The notes under the pieces: generated by a model
Databases searched by the model: none
Told to the model about the DNA's origin: nothing
The model's input: only the letters and a program-made list of their open reading frames with translations
In this document: piece after piece, positions 15,464-20,492 of the stretch
How the letters are laid out: each line of letters starts with the position of its first letter
How positions within the stretch are numbered: position 1 is the stretch's first letter
NCBI GenBank assembly: GCA_019424965.1
Contig: JAHYYL010000012.1
Coordinates: 1-20,492, forward strand
Direction of reading: 5' to 3'
Source: Collinsella sp.
Lineage (GTDB): Bacteria > Actinomycetota > Coriobacteriia > Coriobacteriales > Coriobacteriaceae
DNA: 20,492 bases
Position numbers and translations under genes: made by a program

Positions 15464-15472
15464 ATGATAGCA
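15464..15472 (-). promoter_or_regulatory. Possible extended -10 promoter of leuS
   Basis: On the minus strand TGCTATCAT fits an extended -10 (TGn plus TATCAT, 5 of 6). No good -35 lies 17 nt upstream. Initiation about 7 nt downstream would begin transcription almost exactly at the edge of element A. Confidence 0.45.
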
Positions 15473-15480
15473 AATACAAC

Positions 15481-15515
15481 AAGCGAGATGCCTGCGACTT
15501 GCAGGCATCTCGCTT
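15481..15515. terminator. Perfect 15-bp stem-loop between guaB and leuS
   Basis: 15481-15495 (AAGCGAGATGCCTGC) is the exact reverse complement of 15501-15515, with a 5-nt loop. On the minus strand it is followed by a T-rich but interrupted tract (TTGTTGTATTT). It is the best candidate for terminating guaB transcription before the leuS promoter. Confidence 0.75.
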
Positions 15516-15571
15516 TATCTAAATAACGTGGCTGAGAATCAACCTTTGTCTGAAACTCGTTCTAGCACGAA

Positions 15572-15673
15572 CGGGTTTTCCAGGTGCCGCAGATTGCAGT
15601 GAAAGAGGAGCGCCGCGTACTTAGGTACGCAAGCGACGGTTTGAACGGCAAGGTGCGGTGCCTGGAAAAGCCG
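15572..15673. repeat. Long imperfect palindrome abutting the guaB stop codon (element B)
   Basis: TTTTCCAGGTGCCGCA (15576-15591) pairs with 15654-15669. Both non-identical positions become U-G or G-U pairs in plus-strand RNA but A/C mismatches in minus-strand RNA. Past a G-G mismatch, three more pairs (CGG/CCG) extend the arms to 15572 and 15673. Inside are short pairings TTGC/GCAA and AAA/TTT, and a perfect 6-bp apical hairpin (15615-15620 with 15625-15630, loop TTAG). The outer end is 1 nt from the guaB stop codon. It is non-coding; its identity is unknown. Confidence 0.7.
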
Positions 15674-15674
15674 C

Positions 15675-17186
15675 TTATCGATAAGATACAGACTGCTGGG
15701 AGTCCTTAACCACAACGTCGTGGGCGCCGCCCTCGACGATTGAGGTGGAGCTTACCAGGGTCAGGCGTGCCTTTTCCTGGAGCTCGGGGATCGAGAGGGC
15801 ACCGCAGTTGCACATCGTGGACTTGACCTTGTAGAGCGTGCCGCCCACGCCGTCCTTGAGGGAACCGGCGTAGGGTACGTAGGAATCGACGCCCTCGACG
15901 AAGCTGAGCTTCGCGGCGCCGCCCAGGTCGTAGCGCTGCCAGTTGCGGGCACGAGCAGAACCCTCGCCCCAGTACTCCTTCATGTACTGACCGTTCACAT
16001 TGACACGCTCGGTCGGGCTCTCGTCAAAGCGGGCGAAGTAACGGCCCAGCATCATAAAGTCGGCGCCCATGGCAAGGGCGAGCGTCATGTGGTAGTCGTA
16101 GACGATGCCGCCGTCGGAGCACACGGGCACGTAAACACCGGTCTCCTCGTAGTACTCGTCGCGAGCGCGGCAGACGTCAATCAGCGCGGTGGCCTGGCCA
16201 CGGCCGATGCCCTTGGTCTCGCGGGTAATGCAGATGGAACCGCCGCCGATACCGACCTTGATGAAGTCGGCACCGCAGTCGGCCAGGAAGCGGAAGCCCT
16301 CGGCGTCGACGACGTTACCGGCACCGACCTTGACGTCCTCGCCGTAGTTGGCGCGGATCCACTCAATGGTGCGCTTCTGCCACTCGCTGAAGCCCTCGGA
16401 GGAGTCGATGCACAGAACGTCGGCACCGGCCTCGATGAGCAGCGGCACGCGCTCGGCATAGTCGCGGGTGTTGATACCGGCGCCGACCATGTAGCGCTTG
16501 TCGTTATCGAGCAACTCGTTGGGGTTGGTCTTGTGGCTGTCGTAGTCCTTGCGGAAGACGATGCCCATGAGGTGATCATTGTCGTCGACGATAGGCAGAG
16601 CGTTGAGCTTGTTGTCCCAAATGACGTCGTTGGCAACCTTGAGGCTGATGTTCTTGTCGCCCACGATGAGCTGCTCACGCGGGGTCATGAACTCGGAGAC
16701 CTTCTTCTGGTGGTCATCGCGGCTGGGACGATAGTCACGGCTGGTGACGATGCCCAGGAGCTTGCCCTTGGGAGTGCCGTCGTCGGTGACCGGCATGGTG
16801 GAGTGACCGGTCTTCTCCTTGAGCTCGATGACCTGCTCCATGGTCATGTCGGGGGTCAGCGTGGAATCGGACTGAACGAAGCCGGCCTTGTGATCCTTGA
16901 CGGCCTTGACCATAGCGGCCTCAGACTCGGCGCTCTGGGAACCGTAAATGAAGGACAGGCCACCCTCGGTAGCGAGCGCGACACCCATGTCGACGCCCGA
17001 GACGGACTGCATGATGGCGGAAACCATGGGGATGTTCAGGGTGATTGTCGGCTTCTCACCGCGCTTAAAGCGGGTTAGCGGCGTCTTAAGCGAGACGTTG
17101 TTGGGGATGCACTGCGAGGACGAATAGCCAGGGACCAGCAGATACTCCGAAAACGTGTGGGACTCACCGGGAAAGAACGTAGCCAT
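15675..17186 (-). CDS. guaB: IMP dehydrogenase GuaB
   Basis: Oxidises IMP to XMP, the committed step of GMP synthesis, using NAD+. A TIM-barrel catalytic domain is interrupted by two CBS domains (about residues 100-230; KLLGIVTSRDYRPSR and HLMGIVFRKDY). The catalytic loop is GIGGGSICITRE with the active Cys near residue 318. The flap has the RY pair in NWQRYDLGG, and VEGVDSYVPYAG matches the conserved substrate-binding segment. The 503-aa length is normal. AAAGGAG precedes the ATG by 6 nt. It is divergent from the HTH regulator gene, and the shared 184-bp region contains a perfect 12-bp palindrome. Confidence 0.97.
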   Translation of the reverse strand: MATFFPGESHTFSEYLLVPGYSSSQCIPNNVSLKTPLTRFKRGEKPTITLNIPMVSAIMQSVSGVDMGVALATEGGLSFIYGSQSAESEAAMVKAVKDHKAGFVQSDSTLTPDMTMEQVIELKEKTGHSTMPVTDDGTPKGKLLGIVTSRDYRPSRDDHQKKVSEFMTPREQLIVGDKNISLKVANDVIWDNKLNALPIVDDNDHLMGIVFRKDYDSHKTNPNELLDNDKRYMVGAGINTRDYAERVPLLIEAGADVLCIDSSEGFSEWQKRTIEWIRANYGEDVKVGAGNVVDAEGFRFLADCGADFIKVGIGGGSICITRETKGIGRGQATALIDVCRARDEYYEETGVYVPVCSDGGIVYDYHMTLALAMGADFMMLGRYFARFDESPTERVNVNGQYMKEYWGEGSARARNWQRYDLGGAAKLSFVEGVDSYVPYAGSLKDGVGGTLYKVKSTMCNCGALSIPELQEKARLTLVSSTSIVEGGAHDVVVKDSQQSVSYR

Positions 17187-17244
17187 GTTTCTCCTTTTTC
17201 CATGCGACCGGTCGGCTGCAGGCCTCGTAGGACCCAGCCCAACC

Positions 17245-17256
17245 TTGGGCGCCCAA
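17245..17256. promoter_or_regulatory. Perfect palindrome TTGGGCGCCCAA upstream of guaB
   Basis: This 12-bp perfect palindrome sits ~60 bp before the guaB start and ~115 bp before the divergent HTH gene. It is nested in a larger CCCAG...CTGGG pairing. It could be an operator for the neighbouring regulator or a hairpin in the guaB leader. No convincing -35/-10 pair was found on either strand in this intergenic region. Confidence 0.35.
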
Positions 17257-17370
17257 TACTGGGGAAGTATCTTAACGCACTTTGACTGCTACAATGCATG
17301 TTTTAAGAAGAGCACACGAGGGTTTGACGCAGGCTTTGCGTTTGCCCAGCAAACACTTTAGCGGGGAGAC

Positions 17371-17727
17371 GTGGAGCACATGGAGTACAAGACAACGGCA
17401 AAGTTGGTCATTCAAGCGTGCGACAAGGATCTGCCGGGCGTGTTCGGCCACGGCTGCGTCTTGCTGCTGCAGGGCATCGCCCGCGAGCACTCGCTCAACC
17501 GTGCCGCCAAGAGCATGGGCATGGCATATTCCAAGGCCTGGCGCATTGTAAACGAAGCCGAAGGCCAGCTGGGCTGCAAGCTCATCGAGCGCGACGGCGC
17601 CCGCGGATCCACGCTCACCCTCGCCGGCGAGCGAGCCATAGCAGTCTATGAGGAGCTGCAGGCCGGCATCAACCAAGTAATTGCCGCAAAGGCCAACGAC
17701 CTCATCGCCAGCATCAACGCGGAGTAG
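17371..17727 (+). CDS. ModE-like winged helix-turn-helix transcriptional regulator (DNA-binding domain only)
   Basis: A 118-aa single-domain protein. Residues about 25-90 match the N-terminal DNA-binding domain shared by ModE and LysR-type regulators: SLNRAAKSMGMAYSKAWRIV is the recognition helix-turn-helix and ERDGARGSTLTLAGERAI the wing. It lacks the C-terminal TOBE domain that senses molybdate in ModE, so its ligand, if any, is unknown. The start is either GTG 17371 or ATG 17380; GGGGAG at 17363-17368 suits the ATG slightly better (11-nt spacing). It is divergent from guaB, and no molybdate genes are in the window. It may regulate itself or guaB. Confidence 0.85.
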   Translation: MEHMEYKTTAKLVIQACDKDLPGVFGHGCVLLLQGIAREHSLNRAAKSMGMAYSKAWRIVNEAEGQLGCKLIERDGARGSTLTLAGERAIAVYEELQAGINQVIAAKANDLIASINAE

Positions 17728-17777
17728 TCCTTTTAGGCGGTTTTTAGCCCACAGCGCCCTCGGGTTGAGGCTCGCGC

Positions 17778-17933
17778 CACAAAACGGGCCCATCTACTAC
17801 GTTTAGTTGAATACCCTCGACCATACCGGACATTATGAAATTAAAACCGCTGGTAAACAGCTTGGTAATTTTCAAAATAGGCGGGTGTGGTCGACCTCTA
17901 TTGCTTAAACGTAGTAAATAGGCCGTTTTCGTG
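17778..17933. repeat. ~155-bp fold-back element between convergent genes (element C)
   Basis: The outer arms 17781-17805 and 17906-17929 are inverted copies with a few differences (core TACTACGTTTA/TAAACGTAGTA). CAC/GTG pairs lie just outside. Further in, TCGACCATACC pairs with GGTGTGGTCGA (one U-G). Then TGAAATT... pairs with ...AATTTTCA, and GCTG/CAGC closes a GTAAA loop (17849-17861). The whole element can form one rod-like imperfect hairpin. It is more AT-rich than the genes around it and sits between two convergent genes. It could be a MITE-like remnant or a large bidirectional terminator/ncRNA. No ORF is supported. Confidence 0.7.
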
Positions 17934-17950
17934 ACACAGACCCCGATTAG

Positions 17951-18943
17951 CTACTTGCGAAGGGCGTTATCGAGAGTGGCAGCCACCTGCAGGGGGTCGT
18001 CGGTGCCGGCGAAGAGGCGGATGGTGCTCCCCTGCTTGCCGCGTGGGGCCGAAAGGCGTGTCGTTGCGCCGCCGGCGGGCGACGTGCGGAACTCCCCCGG
18101 CAATGTGTCGAACAGCTCACCCGCACTTCGCTCGATAAGGTCAAACTCAACTGCCGGGCCAAAGCCGTGCTCGAGGATTCCCGTTGCAACCGCATGATCG
18201 GGATGCGAACCCAGCCCAGGATAGCGAACGTTACACACCATCTCGTTAGCAGCCAGATACTCGGCCAGCGCACGGGCGCGATCGAAGCGCGCCTGCATGC
18301 GAGCATCGAGCGAGGACAGCCCGCGTTCTAGCACGTCGGTCTCCTCGGCAGACAGGCCAAGCACAGACGCACCGCAGTCCGCAAGCAACGCGTGTGCGCA
18401 CTCTGCGGCGGCATCCACGCGATGGCGCTTGAGCTGCGAGCGCGCCACCGAAGCGGCAACGAGTTTGCGCGGCGCCACGCCGGCACACACGCGATCGAGC
18501 GCCTCGAGCGACAGCACGGCACCCAAGCGCAGCGGATCGCACCCAAAGACGCCCGCCACAGTGTTATCAACCACAAGCAGTGCATGGGCCTCACGAGCCT
18601 CGCGACCCAGTGCACGAAGGTCGGGCACACGCAGGCCAAACCCGCCGATGGAGTTGACGAACCACCACAGATGCGGCGCGCCAGCATCAAACGATGCATC
18701 AAAGCCCTCGGACGCCGCAGCAAACGCCGCAGCTGCGGGCTCCCCCACCAGCGCAACATCGCAGCCATCAAAGCCACAGGCAAACGCGTCGGCAAAGTCG
18801 TCCGCAAAGGCCACCAGGCGATCGCCGGGCCGCACGATCCCCAGAAGCGACAGTGCCGCCGGCACATGCGAGGCCGCAACAAGACGCGCCTCACGCGCAC
18901 CAGCCCTTATAGCCCAGGCCTCTTCTAGCTGTTGCACGTCCAC
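17951..18943 (-). CDS. Cys/Met-metabolism PLP-fold protein, apparently lacking the catalytic lysine
   Basis: Fold type I PLP protein of the cystathionine gamma-synthase/lyase family by its landmarks: RPGDRLVAFADDFADAF, the cofactor-binding LLVVDNTVAGVFGCDPLRLGA, YPGLGSHPDHAVA, and C-terminal STIRLFAGTDDP. The stretch that normally reads HSATKYLGGH reads EALDRVCAG here, placing Arg (residue 151) where the PLP Schiff-base Lys belongs. The substrate motif ESPSNP is also absent (FVNSIGGFG). It may therefore be a pseudoenzyme or regulatory protein. The reading frame is intact and 330 aa long, slightly short of ~380. I chose GTG at 18943 (AAGGGA ~9 nt upstream) over an ATG 19 codons earlier. Confidence 0.75.
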   Translation of the reverse strand: MDVQQLEEAWAIRAGAREARLVAASHVPAALSLLGIVRPGDRLVAFADDFADAFACGFDGCDVALVGEPAAAAFAAASEGFDASFDAGAPHLWWFVNSIGGFGLRVPDLRALGREAREAHALLVVDNTVAGVFGCDPLRLGAVLSLEALDRVCAGVAPRKLVAASVARSQLKRHRVDAAAECAHALLADCGASVLGLSAEETDVLERGLSSLDARMQARFDRARALAEYLAANEMVCNVRYPGLGSHPDHAVATGILEHGFGPAVEFDLIERSAGELFDTLPGEFRTSPAGGATTRLSAPRGKQGSTIRLFAGTDDPLQVAATLDNALRK

Positions 18944-19024
18944 ACGACACCGTCCCTTACATAAAACTGAACCAAATAAGCCCATCCAGGTCGCCCGCAC
19001 GCCAGCGCAAGCAGCGTCGAGCGG

Positions 19025-19048
19025 TCCGGCGTTCGTTAGAACGCCGGA
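19025..19048. other. Perfect 10-bp hairpin after the DUF4956 gene
   Basis: TCCGGCGTTC (19025-19034) pairs with 19039-19048 around a GTTA loop, 6 nt past the stop codon. There is no U-run 3' of it on the minus strand, so it is a weak terminator or an mRNA 3'-end stabiliser. Confidence 0.6.
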
Positions 19049-19054
19049 ACAAAA

Positions 19055-19720
19055 CTAGCCGTGGTACTCGCCGTTGTACTGGATGAGCGTGAGGTCCTCC
19101 ACGCCATCGAGTGCGCGGATGGCGTCGGCATAGGGCATATCCACGCCGCCCGAGAACACCTCGACGGCCATCTCGACTTTGTTGCCGCGCATCGTCTTGG
19201 ACTTGACGCTGAACTTGGTGCGCCCAAATGCACGCACGATATCGTCGCCGGTGGTCTGACCCGTGTAGTGGATGACCATCATGTACACGCGCGCCTTGTC
19301 CTGGTGGCTCGCAAAGCCGGCAATCATCACCACGATCACCACCGCCGTGAGCCCCACGAGCGCATACATACCGGCTCCCGCCGTAATTCCCGTGGTAATG
19401 GACCAAAACAGATACAGCAGGTCGAGCGGGTCCTTGACCGCCGTACGGTAGCGGACGATAGACAGAGCACCGACCATACCAAGCGAGATGACCACGTTTG
19501 TCGAGATCGCGAGCGTGACCATGCAGGTGAGCACGCACATGCCCACGAGCGTCACGGCAAAACTGCGCGAATACACCACGCCGGTAAAAAAGCGCTTGTA
19601 CACGTAATAGATCAGGATGCCCATGGCGAGCGCCACGAGCAGCGACAGGCCAATCTTGGCAGGGTCGACCTGACCGAACGCCTCCAAGACGGAGTTCTTA
19701 AAAAAGTCCCTGGTGCTCAT
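19055..19720 (-). CDS. DUF4956-family membrane protein
   Basis: A 221-aa protein with an N-terminal membrane half and a C-terminal soluble domain. Membrane segments lie at about residues 23-42, 54-74 and 108-136. Between the second and third is the conserved stretch ISLGMVGALSIVRYRTAVKD, typical of the family. The soluble domain (about 140-221) is a predicted alpha/beta fold, probably cytoplasmic. It follows the VTC-domain gene by 3 nt, with GAGGGG in the end of that gene as ribosome site. DUF4956 proteins commonly neighbour bacterial VTC-type polymerases and CotH-like genes, so a role in exporting or anchoring the polymerase product is plausible but unproven. Confidence 0.88.
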   Translation of the reverse strand: MSTRDFFKNSVLEAFGQVDPAKIGLSLLVALAMGILIYYVYKRFFTGVVYSRSFAVTLVGMCVLTCMVTLAISTNVVISLGMVGALSIVRYRTAVKDPLDLLYLFWSITTGITAGAGMYALVGLTAVVIVVMIAGFASHQDKARVYMMVIHYTGQTTGDDIVRAFGRTKFSVKSKTMRGNKVEMAVEVFSGGVDMPYADAIRALDGVEDLTLIQYNGEYHG

Positions 19721-19723
19721 GGT

Positions 19724-20492
19724 CTAAATATCCCCTCGGTTCTCAAAATCCGATTCCCAGTAATTAAATCCGCGCAGGTAGGCGGTCTTTTCGTAACACA
19801 GGCAGTACTTGGAGACCGCCGTGAGTTCGGCCGCACCCGGCGGCACCATATCGCGCACCAGCTGCGGACAAAACTCGGTAAACTTGACCTCCATCACCAG
19901 CTTGCCGGGCTCCAACACGGGCAGCGCGGGCAGCGTCGCGTCAAAGATATCAAAGCTACCCACCGCCGCGCGCACGTTGCTATCAAATGTGATGCGCACG
20001 GTGCCCTCGTCCATCACCCACGGCTCGCGCTCGTAGTCCACGATGGTCCGCGGGCGCATCATATTACAGATGCACTCGATGTAGAACTCGCGACAGAGCG
20101 GATAGGGGCTCCTCAGCAAAAAGTCGTAGTCACCGGCCAGAATCTGCTCAAACTCGCCACGCGTGAGCGGCGCGTCCTCCTTGTAGATCCAGCTGCCATA
20201 CTTCTTTTTGCGCTCGAGCTTAATCACCTTGTCGCTGCCGTTATAGATGCGCACGCGATACTTTTTGCGCATGAGAATGCCGGCGTCTTTTTCCTCGTAG
20301 GCCGAGTTGCAATAGTCGTCAAAGTACAGGCTGCGAATGGTATAGCCGCCCGCCCGCGCATGCTTGTCCAGTTTAAAAACCGGCGCCATGCGGCAGGCAA
20401 GCGCGGCGTGCTCGCCCTCGTTAATAAGATATTTGAGCTCATGGCGGTAACGCTCCTGCGTGGCACGCACAGGCGGAGCTGCCAAGCGCTCA
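19724..20492 (-). CDS. VTC-domain polyphosphate polymerase-like protein (5' end may lie outside the window)
   Basis: Relative of the yeast VTC4 catalytic tunnel domain, which makes inorganic polyphosphate from ATP. Visible landmarks are RYRHELKYLI near the N-terminus, RSLYFDD, KYRVRIYN, IKLERKKK, then MEVKFTEFCPQ and SKYCLCYE. These supply the basic residues that line the tunnel and the Glu that binds metal. The frame is open to the window edge. TTG at 20485 and GTG at 20470 are possible starts but neither has a clear ribosome site, so the true start may be upstream. The domain itself looks nearly complete. It is paired with DUF4956 3 nt downstream. Confidence 0.88.
   Translation of the reverse strand, partial: ERLAAPPVRATQERYRHELKYLINEGEHAALACRMAPVFKLDKHARAGGYTIRSLYFDDYCNSAYEEKDAGILMRKKYRVRIYNGSDKVIKLERKKKYGSWIYKEDAPLTRGEFEQILAGDYDFLLRSPYPLCREFYIECICNMMRPRTIVDYEREPWVMDEGTVRITFDSNVRAAVGSFDIFDATLPALPVLEPGKLVMEVKFTEFCPQLVRDMVPPGAAELTAVSKYCLCYEKTAYLRGFNYWESDFENRGDI

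Noticed and set aside
15305..15480. T-box riboswitch in front of leuS
   Set aside because: A synthetase gene with a structured leader invites this, but the T-box consensus AGGGTGG...ACCGCG and an antiterminator/terminator pair with U-run are not present on the minus strand.
17187..17300. guaB promoter TTGTAG-17-GATACT
   Set aside because: It matches only 3 of 6 and 4 of 6 consensus positions; too weak to annotate.
1..20492. CRISPR array, tRNA or rRNA genes, transposase or prophage genes
   Set aside because: No regularly spaced direct repeats, no cloverleaf with a T-loop motif, and no such coding sequence were recognised on either strand. This was by eye and not by a covariance search.

Overview
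The window is a high-GC bacterial chromosomal segment. Its gene order, its GTG/ATG starts with strong Shine-Dalgarno sequences, its lipoprotein and its polyphosphate-polymerase/DUF4956 pair suggest a gut actinobacterium of the class Coriobacteriia, most likely Collinsella or a relative. That assignment is inference from protein character and layout; no database search was possible.

Positions 1-11,700 hold a tightly packed minus-strand information-processing operon. In transcription order it is rimP, nusA, infB, rbfA, an nrnA-type DHH phosphoesterase, truB, ribF, dnaG and rpoD. Most junctions are overlaps of 4-8 nt or gaps under 16 nt. The exceptions are nusA-infB (91 bp with two hairpins) and dnaG-rpoD (110 bp). 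The operon covers ribosome maturation (rimP, rbfA), transcription elongation and initiation (nusA, rpoD), translation initiation (infB), RNA turnover and modification (nrnA, truB), flavin cofactor synthesis (ribF) and replication priming (dnaG). A good sigma70-type promoter precedes rimP. An intrinsic-terminator hairpin with six U's lies between that promoter and the rimP start, which looks like leader attenuation. The rpoD end carries a terminator and, just beyond it, a REP-like palindrome.

Positions 11,700-12,730 hold a divergent plus-strand lipoprotein gene of unknown role, then a shared convergent terminator. Next come minus-strand leuS (leucyl-tRNA synthetase) and guaB (IMP dehydrogenase). 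The 370 bp between them is filled by three non-coding structures: a ~100 bp imperfect hairpin abutting the guaB stop, a perfect 15-bp stem-loop, and a ~140 bp hairpin that would form almost the whole leuS leader. A small ModE-like HTH regulator is divergent from guaB. Beyond it a ~155 bp fold-back element separates it from a convergent PLP-fold gene that appears to have lost its catalytic lysine. The window ends with a DUF4956 membrane protein and a VTC-type polyphosphate polymerase, the latter open to the window edge.

No tRNA, rRNA, CRISPR array, transposase or prophage gene was found. The least explained parts are the intergenic structured elements (57-112, 15315-15455, 15572-15673, 17778-17933), the rimP leader attenuator, the zinc-binding tail on NusA, and the lysine-less PLP protein.
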